In this document: positions 24,350-33,091 of the stretch, piece after piece
Layout of the letters: the number at the start of each line of letters is the position of its first letter
Numbering within the stretch: the stretch's first letter is position 1
Assembly: GCA_011523545.1 (NCBI GenBank)
Contig: WTGN01000075.1
Span: 1 to 52,055 of the forward strand
From: Chloroflexota bacterium
Lineage (GTDB): Bacteria; Chloroflexota; Anaerolineae; Aggregatilineales; Phototrophicaceae
Length of the DNA: 52,055 nucleotides
Direction of reading: 5' to 3'
The notes under the pieces: model-generated
Databases searched by the model: none
What the model was told of the DNA's origin: nothing
What the model saw: only the letters and a program-made list of their open reading frames with translations
Program-made: the position numbers and the translations under genes

Positions 24350-26415
24350 ACTGAGGGGGGTTGGCCGCCAACGGCGAGCTTCTGCTGATAGACCACTTCG
24401 AGGCGCGCGTCGGCGTCCACCACCTGGCTGACGCGACTCCTGGCTTGCTCAAGCTGTTCGCGCGTCGGCGCTTCGTAGTCTTGCAGAATCGCATGCAGCA
24501 CGACGCCGTCGCCCTCCTCGATCCAAACATCAGCGAATTGGGCCTGGGGGAATACCGCGCGCAATTCCTCGCGTATCGCCGCCATGACCGGGTCCAAGGG
24601 GCGCACCACTTGCCGCGCTACAACCGTCAGGTGCACCTCTTGCCGGTACAAGTCGTTGATCAGAATCTGCGCCGCTTCGACCTCTGCCGGCGTTATCTGG
24701 TGATCGGATTGCACGCTGAACTGCACACTCAGCGGGACCGACGAAATGACCTGGTATTCCACCACCTGCGCGCCATGAAAAGCCTCCGCCTCCAGCCGTT
24801 CTCGAATATGCGCCTCGTCAATCGCCCGCGAACCGAGCCGAGCGAAAACCGCCAGGAGGACAAGCGTGACGAGGAACAACACCAACCACCAGGCGCGCGA
24901 CCGGCCGAGCGTAACGCCCTCCCGTTCTTCCGTCGGCCGCATGCCCATCCACAAGAAGGTGCTGTATTGCGCGGCGATAATGAAGGCGATATTGGCCAGG
25001 AACAGCAAGTTGGCGCCGATGGCCAGGTCGATATCGCGCAGGGCGATGCCCAGCCCGATGGTGCTGATGGGCGGCATCAAGGCGGCGGCGATGGCCACGC
25101 CAGCCAGCGCGGCCGGGATGCCTTTGCGCGCCGTCGCGTAAGCGGCCACCCAGCCCGAGACCAGCGCGATGGCGGCATCCAGCAAATTCGGGCTCCCGCG
25201 CGCCAGCATCTCGTCGGTGGGGCTGTCGACCGGCAGCAAGACGCCCATCACGATTGAGATCAACAGGGCCAGGGTCACCCCGCTGAAAAGCGTCAAGCTG
25301 GCCCGCCGCGTCAAGCGCAGGATGCCGGTCGCCATGCCGGTGGAAAAGCCGGATATGGGCGACATCAAAGGCGCGACCAACATGGCGCCGATGATCACTG
25401 CAACGCTGTTGGTCAACAAGCCAAGCGTGGACAGCGCCGCCGACAGCACGATCATAACCAGGTAATCCAGGTTGGCGCCGGCGCTCTTCTCCGCGCTCCA
25501 GATTAACTCGTTCTGCTCGACCAGCGTCAGCTGCGGGTTGAGCCGCGCGATCCCGTGCTCAATGGAGCCGCGGATGCCCTGATGCCACTCATAATGCGAG
25601 ATTAGGATGGCCGGCCCCGGCGCTTGATTCAGCAGTTGATTGCTCAAGTCATTGATGATGTGCCGTTCAAGGTCCGTTTTCTGCGAAAAGCCTATCACCA
25701 GCAGATCCGCCGCCGTCATCACATCGACGATCTCGCGCCCCGGCTGGCGGCCGCGGATCAACTTCTTCGTCAGGCTCTGTTCGCCCGGCAGCTGCGCTTC
25801 ATAGTGTTTAATCGCTTCTTCATGTTCAGGGTCATAATGATAATCGAATTGAATGCTCATCTGCCGCAGCGGTATCCCGTGCTGCAAGGCGAAACTGACC
25901 CCCAGTTTCATCGCCATCGCCGACGGCAGCGTCCCGTCGACCGGCACGACCACGCCTTCGAAAGCTTTCGATTCGGCGCTGCGGTAGATCAGCACGCCAC
26001 AAGGCGCCGCCGCAATGACGTTTTCTACCACGGTGCCCAGCCTGACTCGGCCCTGCGTCGAGCGGTGCACACCGAGTAAAATGACATCGGCGTTGCGTTC
26101 GCGCGCCACATCCAGGATGCCCCGCGACACGCTAACCGCGATTTCCGTCACGACCTCGACCTGGTGGCCGGCGTCCGTATTGAGGAAGGCTTCGATCACA
26201 TCGTTGATTTGAGTGCTGATTTTGCTCGTCTGTTCCGCATTGCCCAGCGCGATGACCAAAGCAATCACCAGACCGTCAGACGGGTGCACTAACCCGCCGG
26301 CGATGCGCAGCATTTCGGCAGCGGTGTCCGGCCGGCCCATCGGCACGACAACGGTATCGGCATAATACTCGTCATGGCCGTCTTGACTGTGGGTCGGCGA
26401 AATATGGGATTTCAT
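24340..26415 (-). CDS. Tandem universal-stress domains fused to a DUF389 membrane domain
   Basis: A 691-residue protein in three parts. Residues about 20-145 and 150-275 are two UspA-like nucleotide-binding domains (ADVILLGVHRSTQGRVRLGTVVENVIAAAPCGVLIY; ADLLVIGFSQKTDLERHIINDLSNQLL). Residues about 310-520 form the DUF389 domain of six or so helices, with VAVIIGAMLVAPLMSPISGFSTG and AALMPPISTIGLGIAL. A soluble helical/beta tail follows. The DUF389 function is unknown; fusion to Usp domains suggests a stress- or nucleotide-sensing membrane protein. The last residues (GGQPPSVPP) are encoded by repeat DNA. The start at 26415 lacks a strong ribosome site. Confidence 0.88.
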   Translation of the reverse strand: MKSHISPTHSQDGHDEYYADTVVVPMGRPDTAAEMLRIAGGLVHPSDGLVIALVIALGNAEQTSKISTQINDVIEAFLNTDAGHQVEVVTEIAVSVSRGILDVARERNADVILLGVHRSTQGRVRLGTVVENVIAAAPCGVLIYRSAESKAFEGVVVPVDGTLPSAMAMKLGVSFALQHGIPLRQMSIQFDYHYDPEHEEAIKHYEAQLPGEQSLTKKLIRGRQPGREIVDVMTAADLLVIGFSQKTDLERHIINDLSNQLLNQAPGPAILISHYEWHQGIRGSIEHGIARLNPQLTLVEQNELIWSAEKSAGANLDYLVMIVLSAALSTLGLLTNSVAVIIGAMLVAPLMSPISGFSTGMATGILRLTRRASLTLFSGVTLALLISIVMGVLLPVDSPTDEMLARGSPNLLDAAIALVSGWVAAYATARKGIPAALAGVAIAAALMPPISTIGLGIALRDIDLAIGANLLFLANIAFIIAAQYSTFLWMGMRPTEEREGVTLGRSRAWWLVLFLVTLVLLAVFARLGSRAIDEAHIRERLEAEAFHGAQVVEYQVISSVPLSVQFSVQSDHQITPAEVEAAQILINDLYRQEVHLTVVARQVVRPLDPVMAAIREELRAVFPQAQFADVWIEEGDGVVLHAILQDYEAPTREQLEQARSRVSQVVDADARLEVVYQQKLAVGGQPPSVPP

Positions 26416-26491
26416 GACTCGCGTGGGTTTTCAGTCTGCCTTTTCATCAACGGCATCATCCCAGGCCGGCCAGCGGCTGCGGCCGCATCGA

Positions 26492-26902
26492 CTAATCTAA
26501 CGTGACCGGCCTGCCGCTGAACTGACTGCTGCCGTCCTCGTACTGCATCAGTTCGATGCGGACGCCGCTGGGATCGCTAATCCAGGCTTGCCAGGCGCCG
26601 TCGCCACCCAGCTTCTTTTCGCTCACGCCGACGCCTTTGCCCTTCAGGGCAGCGCAGACTGCGTCCAGATTTTCCACCTCCAGGCAGAAATGCCTGATGA
26701 TCGCTCGCTCATGGCCGGGCGCTTCATGCTCGGCGAAGACCTCAATGTACGTGGCCTGGCCCGCCCTGAGGTAAAAGCCGACGCGCCGCCCCTCGCGCAG
26801 AAAGTCGAAAGCCCTCTCCATGCCCAGTGTTTCAACATAGAAGCGCTCCGTCTCCGCCAGATCGGTCGCGCCGATGCAGACATGCGCCAGTCGCTTTATC
26901 AT
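26492..26902 (-). CDS. VOC/glyoxalase-family protein
   Basis: A 136-residue vicinal-oxygen-chelate protein with two beta-alpha-beta-beta-beta modules. MIKRLAHVCIGATDLAETERFYVETLGM opens the first and RAIIRHFCLEVENLDAVCAAL the second; WQAWISDPSGVRIELMQYED ends the domain. Metal positions may be His8 near the start, Glu in AGQATYIEVF, His in IRHFCLEV and Glu in RIELMQY, as in glyoxalase I, so a metal-dependent lyase or dioxygenase is possible. It overlaps no neighbour and lies in a minus-strand run with the esterase and metA. Confidence 0.88.
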   Translation of the reverse strand: MIKRLAHVCIGATDLAETERFYVETLGMERAFDFLREGRRVGFYLRAGQATYIEVFAEHEAPGHERAIIRHFCLEVENLDAVCAALKGKGVGVSEKKLGGDGAWQAWISDPSGVRIELMQYEDGSSQFSGRPVTLD

Positions 26903-26979
26903 CGTTCAGCGCCGCTCTTCCACCATGCCATCATTGATGTCATCGGAAAAACTAACAGATTTGAATTATCGCCGCAACT

Positions 26980-27801
26980 TTAGCCAAGTTCCGCGCTCAA
27001 TTGGAGGAGAGTGGCGCGCGCTTCCGCCCAGGCGGCGGTCTCGACGGCGACGATTTCAAAGTGGCCGGCGCCAGCGATGACCTGGAGCGCTGCTTCATCG
27101 CCGGCGTCTCCTGCCGCAACGGTATAACGTCGGGCATTGGCAAGCATTGCCTTGTCTTCCGAGCCGACGATGATGCGCTGCCGCGCGCCCAGCGGCAGCA
27201 ATTGGCCGGGGCAGCCGTTGCGATAAGCCTCAGGCGCCGTCCTCGCTGTGCCGCCCATGACCGCGAGCAGGGCGTCGCTGGACAATTCACCGACGCTTCC
27301 AGCGCTGACATCAGCCAGCGGCGCCAGCGCCAGCACGCCATGTATCGAAAGCGGATCGCGGGCAAAGAGCGGGCTGGTTGCCGCAATTTTGTGCCGCCCC
27401 GCCAGCCAGAGCGCCAGATGACCGCCGGCCGAATGCCCCATGCTGATGACCCGGCTGAGATCGAGATCCTGCGCTTGCGCGATTTGCGGCAGATAATCAG
27501 CCGCGGCGCCGACATCGAGAAACATCTGCGGATAATCGCCGCCGTTGCCATAGCGGCGATACTCGATATTCCAGACGGCGAAACCGGCTTCCGCCAGCGC
27601 GGCCACAACCGTTCCCAGCGGGCCGATGTTGTAGATCTCGCGGTAGCCGCCGCCATGAATCAAGATGATGACCGGATGGGGCGGCGCCGCGCTTGGCAGG
27701 GTCAACTCGCCGAATTGCTGCCCGTGGGTCCCGTAAGCGTAGCGGCAGTCAGGCGCGACAGCCGGGAAAAGCTGATAATCTTCCGCGGTCAAGAGCGTCA
27801 T
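26980..27801 (-). CDS. Alpha/beta hydrolase (acetyl esterase / BD-FAE-like)
   Basis: A 273-residue esterase-type hydrolase of the hormone-sensitive-lipase / BD-FAE group. HGGGY forms the oxyanion hole, the nucleophile is in GHSAGGHLALWL, and the catalytic His is in GAGHFEIVAVET near the C-terminus; an acid lies in the IIVGSEDKAML region. No signal peptide is seen. The ATG at 27801 has AGGAAGG about ten bases upstream. It is probably co-transcribed with the VOC gene downstream and follows metA by 52 bases. Related enzymes include kynurenine formamidase, but the pathway context does not confirm this. Confidence 0.85.
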   Translation of the reverse strand: MTLLTAEDYQLFPAVAPDCRYAYGTHGQQFGELTLPSAAPPHPVIILIHGGGYREIYNIGPLGTVVAALAEAGFAVWNIEYRRYGNGGDYPQMFLDVGAAADYLPQIAQAQDLDLSRVISMGHSAGGHLALWLAGRHKIAATSPLFARDPLSIHGVLALAPLADVSAGSVGELSSDALLAVMGGTARTAPEAYRNGCPGQLLPLGARQRIIVGSEDKAMLANARRYTVAAGDAGDEAALQVIAGAGHFEIVAVETAAWAEARATLLQLSAELG

Positions 27802-27853
27802 TTCTTGGAAACCTTCCTACACATTTTTGCCAGCGTATTCAGGTAGGGCGGCA

Positions 27854-28927
27854 TCAGGCCGTCTGCAAAATCCCCAGCGGATCTTGCGGATCAACGCCCT
27901 CATCAAATGGCAAATGCCGGTCGAGATTCGTAACTTGGTAAACCGAACCGAGCCAGTTGTTGAATATCGCGCGGGCGGTGTCGCCCCAAGTGTTGTCCAA
28001 GTATGGCATGAAACAATCTTCGGGGAAATCGGGCAAGTCGGCGCCTTGTTCCAGCGCCGCCTGCGCATCCCGCGCGTATCGCTCGGCCAGCTCGCGCGCT
28101 TCAATTGGGAAGTAATTCTCCGGGTAAGGCGGCTGGGCGTTGCGCCCGTTGAAATAACCGACCAGATCCCGCTTGTATTCCTTTAGCAGGCTGTTGATAT
28201 CGTATTCGGGATGCCCTTGAAAATAGACCATGCGCAGTTGATCGGGGCTGACAGCCATGTGAACTTCGCCATCGAAGCTCTGAATCAGCACCGTGAGCCC
28301 GGCCTGCTCGAAATGCTCGCGCGTGATCGAATTCCAGCGCGAATGCGGCACATCAAAACGGGTGTTTATCTCGCGCAGCAGCGGGTGCTGGGGCTGGGTG
28401 ACGCGATGCTCAAAGACGCCCCACTTCTTCACGTCCCGTTTGACCCGCTTTATATGGTAAAAGTATTTCATCAGCGCGTGCGTCGACAGGCATGAGCATA
28501 ATGTCGAGGTCACGTTGACCTGCGCCCACTCGATCACGCCGGTCAGGGGCTGCCAGAAATCTTCCTGGTCGAGGCTGGGGTTGGCGACATTGGCGCCCGT
28601 GATGATCAACGCGTCCAGCCCCTCTTCCTTGACGCTCTCGAAGGTGGTGTAGTATTGGTCGATGTAGGCTTGCGTCGCCGCGCTGCGCTCCAGGCCGGGC
28701 ACGGAAAAGACATGCACAAAGAATTGCGCGATCTGGTTGCTGTTGCCGACCAGCCGCATGAATTGGCGCTCGGTGATCTCCAGCGCCGCATCCGGCATCA
28801 TGTTGAGCAAGCCGATATGCAGCTCGCGGATGTCCTGCGACAAGGCGCGGTTGAGCGTCAGGACTTCCTGGCCGCGCTGCCGCAAGCGATCGAAACTGGG
28901 CAAATCTGTGTGGGCGACTAATGGCAT
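27854..28927 (-). CDS. metA: Homoserine O-acyltransferase, MetA type
   Basis: A 357-residue MetA-family enzyme that activates homoserine for methionine synthesis. The active-site Cys146 lies in TSTLCSCLSTH and the His/Glu pair in GHPEYD. The position that separates acetyl- from succinyl-CoA users in MetA (Glu or Gly, residue 111 in E. coli) is Ala115 here (TGANVANP), and the nearby loop is unlike both reference enzymes, so the acyl donor cannot be predicted. It is about 45 residues longer than E. coli MetA, with insertions near FNGRNAQPP and the region before PEDCFMPYLDNTWGD. GGAGAG stands nine bases before the ATG at 28927; longer frames run into promoter sequence. Confidence 0.92.
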   Translation of the reverse strand: MPLVAHTDLPSFDRLRQRGQEVLTLNRALSQDIRELHIGLLNMMPDAALEITERQFMRLVGNSNQIAQFFVHVFSVPGLERSAATQAYIDQYYTTFESVKEEGLDALIITGANVANPSLDQEDFWQPLTGVIEWAQVNVTSTLCSCLSTHALMKYFYHIKRVKRDVKKWGVFEHRVTQPQHPLLREINTRFDVPHSRWNSITREHFEQAGLTVLIQSFDGEVHMAVSPDQLRMVYFQGHPEYDINSLLKEYKRDLVGYFNGRNAQPPYPENYFPIEARELAERYARDAQAALEQGADLPDFPEDCFMPYLDNTWGDTARAIFNNWLGSVYQVTNLDRHLPFDEGVDPQDPLGILQTA

Positions 28928-28977
28928 TTTGCTCTGCTCTCCGTCCGGTCGACAATCGGCCCCGCTTTCGGCAGAAC

Positions 28978-29005
28978 AGTATAGCACCGCAGACCATGCC
29001 GACAA
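28978..29005 (-). promoter_or_regulatory. Promoter of metA
   Basis: On the minus strand, TTGTCG, a 16-base spacer and TATACT (complement of 28978-28983), about 50 bases before the start. The leader is too short for a SAM riboswitch. Confidence 0.55.
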
Positions 29006-29014
29006 TGCCCCAGC

Positions 29015-29045
29015 CTGACCTTGGGCAGCGAGCCTGCATTATAAT
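29015..29045 (+). promoter_or_regulatory. Promoter of the YitT-family gene
   Basis: A perfect TATAAT at 29040-29045; the best -35 is CTGACC at 29015-29020 with a long 19-base spacer. It stands back-to-back with the metA promoter. Confidence 0.45.
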
Positions 29046-29107
29046 AGCGGCACCAAAACGTTGCGGACCCGGCCAGCCGCCATTGGCCGCTTGAGGGAGT
29101 AAACAAG

Positions 29108-29980
29108 ATGCTGGCTCAGATTCACGTTGCCCTGCTGCGCTATGCGCCCATCGCCCTTGGCATCGTCATCGGCGCAATATCGTTAATCGTGTTCTTTCAG
29201 CCCCAGGATATCGCCCCGGCCGGCGTCGCCGGCGCTTCCACGCTGCTCAACGAGCTGTTTGATACCCCAATCGGCTTGATGATATTTCTGCTGAATATCC
29301 CAATCCAACTGCTGGCATACGTCATGCTGCCGGATGGCGCCCGCGTGATCCTGCGCAGCGTCGTCATCATCGTGACATTTTCGCTGGTTGTGGACAATCT
29401 CGGTCCTCTGCTGCCGGAGAGCGGCATCAGCGATGACCGCATGCTCAACGCGCTCTTCGGCGGCGTCACCGCCGGCATCGGCGTCGGCCTGATCTATCGC
29501 GCCGGCGCCACCTTCGGCGGGACGTCAACGCTGGCGCTGATCTTGCAGCGGCGTTTCGGCTTCCCGATGAGCACGACATTCCTCTGCACCGACGCGCTCA
29601 TCATCGTCGCCGCCGGGCTTGTTTATCAATGGGAGGGCGCCCTGTATGCGGCCGTCGCGCTCTTCATCACCGGCCTCGCCAGCGACTACGTGCTGGAGGG
29701 CCCCAGCGTCATCCGCACCGCCATGATCATCACGGACAAACCGGCGGCCATCACTCAGCGCATCTTCGCCAACCTGCAGCGCGGCGCAACCAGTTGGACG
29801 ATCAAAGGCGAGTACAGCGGGGCAACGCGCACCATGCTTTATGTCACCATCGCGCGCTCGCAAGTGCGCAACTTGAAAGATGAAGTCTCGCAGGAGGACC
29901 CGAACGCCTTTATCGTGATCGGCATGGGCCATGCCGCTTACGGCTCCGGCTTCCGCCGCGTCCGCCGCCCGCGCATGTGA
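29108..29980 (+). CDS. YitT-family membrane protein (DUF161/DUF2179)
   Basis: A 290-residue protein with five or six helices in the first 200 residues (APIALGIVIGAISLIVFF ... FGGVTAGIGVGLIYRAGATFGGTSTLALIL) and a soluble C-terminal DUF2179 domain (TAMIITDKPAAITQRIFANLQRGATSW ... EDPNAFIVIGMGHAAYGSGF). The G-x-TGG/FGGT motif is typical. The family is widespread and its function unproven; transport has been suggested. GAGGGAG lies nine bases before the ATG. It is divergent from metA and ends 12 bases before a converging SDR gene. Confidence 0.9.
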   Translation: MLAQIHVALLRYAPIALGIVIGAISLIVFFQPQDIAPAGVAGASTLLNELFDTPIGLMIFLLNIPIQLLAYVMLPDGARVILRSVVIIVTFSLVVDNLGPLLPESGISDDRMLNALFGGVTAGIGVGLIYRAGATFGGTSTLALILQRRFGFPMSTTFLCTDALIIVAAGLVYQWEGALYAAVALFITGLASDYVLEGPSVIRTAMIITDKPAAITQRIFANLQRGATSWTIKGEYSGATRTMLYVTIARSQVRNLKDEVSQEDPNAFIVIGMGHAAYGSGFRRVRRPRM

Positions 29981-29992
29981 AAATGCCAATTA

Positions 29993-30742
29993 TCACAGAT
30001 GCTCGCCAGCGTTGACGTGCAGCAAGGCGCCGGTGATATAATCTTCGCGGCACAAATACAGCACCGCCCGCGCCACATCTTCAGGCGCGCCCGTTCGCCG
30101 CAGCGCGTTGCGCTCGCCGACCTTCGCCCAAGTTTCGTCAGACATTTCCACGCCCGCTGACTTCATTACCGGGCCGGGCACAATGGCGTTCACGCGAATA
30201 TCGGGCCCCAAGGCCAAAGCGCTGACCTGCGTCAGCATCCACAAGCCGGATTTGCTGATGCCATGATGCGGATACTTTTCCCAAGGGCCATCGGCGCCGG
30301 CGTCGCAGATGTTAATGATGACGCCGCCCGGGGCGGGATTATCCGCCATCATGCGCGCCGCTCGCTGCGTGATGAGGAAAGGCGCGCGCAGGTTCACCGC
30401 CATCGTCAGGTCCCAATCCGCCAGCGATACCTCCATCAAGTCCCGCGCTTGAAAGACCGACGCGCTGTTGACCACGATGTCCAAATGCTCGCAGCGCGCT
30501 GCCGCCGCCGACATCAGCGACTCGACGCCATCAGCGCTGCTGAGGTCCGCCTGAATGCCATGGGCCTCAACGCCGTGGGACTTGATCTCTTGCAATGTCT
30601 CGCGGACCCGAGACGGCGCCGCGCTGTTGTAATGGGCGAGGATGTTCACGCCCTGTTTCGCCAGCTCCAGCGCGATGACGCGGCCGACCCGGCGCGCCGA
30701 GCCCGTCACCAGCGCCGCCCGCCCTCTCAATTCCATGCGCAC
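29993..30742 (-). CDS. SDR-family protein with altered catalytic residues
   Basis: A 249-residue short-chain dehydrogenase/reductase fold. The NAD(P)-binding GSARRVGR, the NSAS motif and the C-terminal YITGALLHVNAG are intact. The usual catalytic Ser and Tyr-x3-Lys are changed: Asp147 stands where Ser is expected (NICDAG) and His160 where Tyr is expected (HGISK, with Lys164 kept). Relatives of the pteridine-reductase type often have Asp at the first site but keep Tyr. It may be inactive, use Tyr157 three residues earlier, or act as a binding protein. The GTG at 30742 has GAGGAAG upstream; an ATG at 30736 is also possible. It follows the TlpA-like gene by 18 bases. Confidence 0.85.
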   Translation of the reverse strand: MRMELRGRAALVTGSARRVGRVIALELAKQGVNILAHYNSAAPSRVRETLQEIKSHGVEAHGIQADLSSADGVESLMSAAAARCEHLDIVVNSASVFQARDLMEVSLADWDLTMAVNLRAPFLITQRAARMMADNPAPGGVIINICDAGADGPWEKYPHHGISKSGLWMLTQVSALALGPDIRVNAIVPGPVMKSAGVEMSDETWAKVGERNALRRTGAPEDVARAVLYLCREDYITGALLHVNAGEHL

Positions 30743-30760
30743 AAATCCGCTTCCTCGCTG

Positions 30761-31348
30761 CTACGCCGTCTCATCTTTCAGCGCCTGGAGATAGACGCCC
30801 ATCTCTTCGTATTGCATCTCGCCCAATTTAACATGGCGCACCGTGCCCGCGCCATCTATCACGAAGGTGGTCGGCAGGTTCTGCACGCCGTAATCCAGCT
30901 TGACCACTTCGTTGATGTCCAGCGCTACCGGCACATTCCGCACGCCGATGCTATCCAGAAAACCGCTGATCTCGGCGGCCCCTTCCCCCAGATTGATCGC
31001 GAGCAGGGCGGGCCCGTCGGGGTCGGCGCTGTGTTCGGCGACGAATTCTTCAAAGGCGGGCAGCTCGCGCACGCAAGGCTGGCACCAGGTCGCCCAAAAG
31101 TTAAGGAAGAGCGGGCGCCTGGCGTAATCGGCCGGCGATACAAGCGTGAGGCCATCGAGCATCGGCAGTTCGAAGTCGGGCGCTTTGAAGTTGGCGATGA
31201 CGCGTGGCGGCGCCGGCGCGAAGGTGGGCGCGGCTGCGGGCTGGCGGGTTTCGAGGGCGAGCATAAGCAGGGCGACGAAGATGCCGAAAAGCGGCAGGAT
31301 GAGCAGTATGAGCAGGGTGGGGGAGGGGGTTGGCTTTTGCGAGGTCAT
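30761..31348 (-). CDS. TlpA-like membrane-anchored thiol-disulfide redoxin
   Basis: A 195-residue protein with an N-terminal membrane anchor (TLLILLILPLFGIFVALLMLALE) and an external thioredoxin fold. The redox motif is WCQPC in NFWATWCQPC and the cis-proline loop is NLPTTFVID. Members reduce disulfides for cytochrome c maturation or act as general thiol oxidoreductases outside the membrane. The ATG at 31348 is six bases after the stop of the PIN gene; a TTG at 31366 would overlap that gene, and GGAGGG sits too close to it. It may be transcribed together with the island upstream, though its GC is ordinary. Confidence 0.88.
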   Translation of the reverse strand: MTSQKPTPSPTLLILLILPLFGIFVALLMLALETRQPAAAPTFAPAPPRVIANFKAPDFELPMLDGLTLVSPADYARRPLFLNFWATWCQPCVRELPAFEEFVAEHSADPDGPALLAINLGEGAAEISGFLDSIGVRNVPVALDINEVVKLDYGVQNLPTTFVIDGAGTVRHVKLGEMQYEEMGVYLQALKDETA

Positions 31349-31353
31349 GCCGG

Positions 31354-31821
31354 TTAGAATGTCCAACCCTCCGTTCCCATAAATTCATCAAAGGACAGAT
31401 ATGCGACGCCAAAACGTCTACAGATGTTCGGAATCCCGGCTGCGTGTTCGCGAAAGGCTTCATTTGTGACCACAATGCCATCTACAATCGCTGCCCGGGC
31501 TATGAGCCATGGATCGGCATTGCGTCCTCCTTTTAGTAATGTCTTGCGCGGGATATTCTGCCTAAAGTGTCGTATGGTGAATATCTTACCTACATAGTCT
31601 TCTTCTATTGTTGTCGGCGTAGGGAATAGATTATTGTATTTGTTGATTTCCACAAGAATACTTGCGTCATTCGAATTCTCAAGTTCTCGTCGGACTTCTC
31701 TTGTAGATGTAATTCGTCCATCTTCCACCATTGCCTCAAAGTACGACCAGAGCGTAGGGAATCTCTTTCGGTAGTAGAATCGGAACTGTTGCGACAATAC
31801 CATCGTGTCAAATACGTACAT
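31354..31821 (-). CDS. PIN-domain toxin (DUF4411)
   Basis: A 155-residue protein of the DUF4411 branch of PIN nucleases. The acidic active-site residues are visible as Asp5 (VFDTMVL), Glu42/Glu46 (STREVRREL) and Asp103 (NADPWLIARA). PIN toxins are metal-dependent ribonucleases. It starts one base inside the stop of the ImmA/IrrE-like gene (TAATG), the common layout of this antitoxin-toxin pair. Both genes are much richer in A+T than the surroundings, a sign of transfer. Confidence 0.85.
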   Translation of the reverse strand: MYVFDTMVLSQQFRFYYRKRFPTLWSYFEAMVEDGRITSTREVRRELENSNDASILVEINKYNNLFPTPTTIEEDYVGKIFTIRHFRQNIPRKTLLKGGRNADPWLIARAAIVDGIVVTNEAFREHAAGIPNICRRFGVAYLSFDEFMGTEGWTF

Positions 31822-32978
31822 TATGTATTACTCCGTATCAGATAGTCTTCGAGCCTATTGAGATTCTTTGGCTTAATATCCAGAAAGTCTCCGAGCTGTT
31901 CGAACGTTATCTGATTCTGGTAGTACCGCTGGAATGCCAGAGTAATGTACTCGCGACCCAAATAAGCAATCCAATTGTAATATCTGTTTCCTCCACCTTT
32001 GCGAGTAATTCGCTGCTCTGCCCATGCGTTTGCGGCATCTCTGTATTCCGCTTGAGAAATCAACTCCCGGTCGAGTAGCTTTCTATAAATCATTTCGCGG
32101 CTAACATTCAATTCGCCGGCGATATCACTGGCAAGCTCTCTAGAGTCTTCTCTTATGCGGCGATAGCCGAATACTTCCTCAAAATATTCATTGAAAAACT
32201 CGTCCGGCACCAATGCTTTTGCTGCTAGTTGATTGCAGATGACTTCTATTCTATGATTGTCATCTTGAAGAGTGTCAATGAAGTCATCATTGTCTGTATC
32301 AATGCCGCTCGTATTGAACAATAGATGAGCCAATTCGTGAAACAAAGTGAATATTTGCCTTGTACGCGCAGTTGAATTATTTACATAGATTACAGGAAAC
32401 TCATAATCGTAGAGGCTGAACCCTGAATAGAGGCTGTTTTCCTGCCCGAAGGCGTCCTTAAATACATAAACGCCAGAGATGTATAGCGCTTTGCGCCATT
32501 CATTAAACGCTATATCCGCGTCTTTCCAGCCTAACTGGTCGTCTAAAGAAATACCAAGAAAGCTACGAACATCATTCGCTATCGTGTCAACCGACGAGCT
32601 AATTGGAGGATGCAATTCTTTTGTTATTACTTGAGCCGCTGGATTGCGTCCAAAATTTAGTTCGTCCAGCCCAATTTGCAAGGCTTGCGCTTTTCTTAGC
32701 AGAAGTCTGATTTTTGGCGGTATTTCATCCAGAATCGCTGTTCCCAATGTACGGAATGTTTCCTCGATATCTGGGAAATCTGGCCTTTCAGGAAAATAGA
32801 AAACTGAGACTGGAACTTTGAATTTGTCCGCAAGCCGCTCAAGCTGCGGATAAGTCGGGCGACCATTTCCCCTTTCCCAATCGTCAAGTTTGGGGAAATC
32901 TTTCAAAATGCGCGGGTCGGCCGGTTTGTATCCTGCCTTTTCCCGCGCCCACACAATTATGTCAGCATTCAGGGACAT
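31821..32978 (-). CDS. XRE-HTH / ImmA-IrrE metallopeptidase, likely antitoxin partner
   Basis: A 385-residue protein with a short helix-turn-helix region at the N-terminus (residues 5-60: [23 protein letters not shown]), and an ImmA/IrrE zinc peptidase domain whose HExxH is His214-Glu215...His218 ([12 protein letters not shown]), with a later acidic ligand in [15 protein letters not shown]. The C-terminal third is helical. COG2856 proteins pair with DUF4411 PIN toxins as repressors or antitoxins, and may be cleaved or cleave partners under stress. GGAGCAGGG stands before the ATG. GC is far below the window average. Confidence 0.88.
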   Translation of the reverse strand: MSLNADIIVWAREKAGYKPADPRILKDFPKLDDWERGNGRPTYPQLERLADKFKVPVSVFYFPERPDFPDIEETFRTLGTAILDEIPPKIRLLLRKAQALQIGLDELNFGRNPAAQVITKELHPPISSSVDTIANDVRSFLGISLDDQLGWKDADIAFNEWRKALYISGVYVFKDAFGQENSLYSGFSLYDYEFPVIYVNNSTARTRQIFTLFHELAHLLFNTSGIDTDNDDFIDTLQDDNHRIEVICNQLAAKALVPDEFFNEYFEEVFGYRRIREDSRELASDIAGELNVSREMIYRKLLDRELISQAEYRDAANAWAEQRITRKGGGNRYYNWIAYLGREYITLAFQRYYQNQITFEQLGDFLDIKPKNLNRLEDYLIRSNT

Positions 32979-33091
32979 GTTCCCTGCTCCGAGTACTCAT
33001 CCGTATTTTGCATAGCATAGCACACGATTGGAGTCATGTTCGACGGGGCATTCGTGTCATTCGACGAAACTGTCGACTACGATTGTCGAGC

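Noticed and set aside
28928..29107. SAM riboswitch before metA
   Set aside because: The predicted leader is under 50 bases, too short for any SAM riboswitch class I know in this context.
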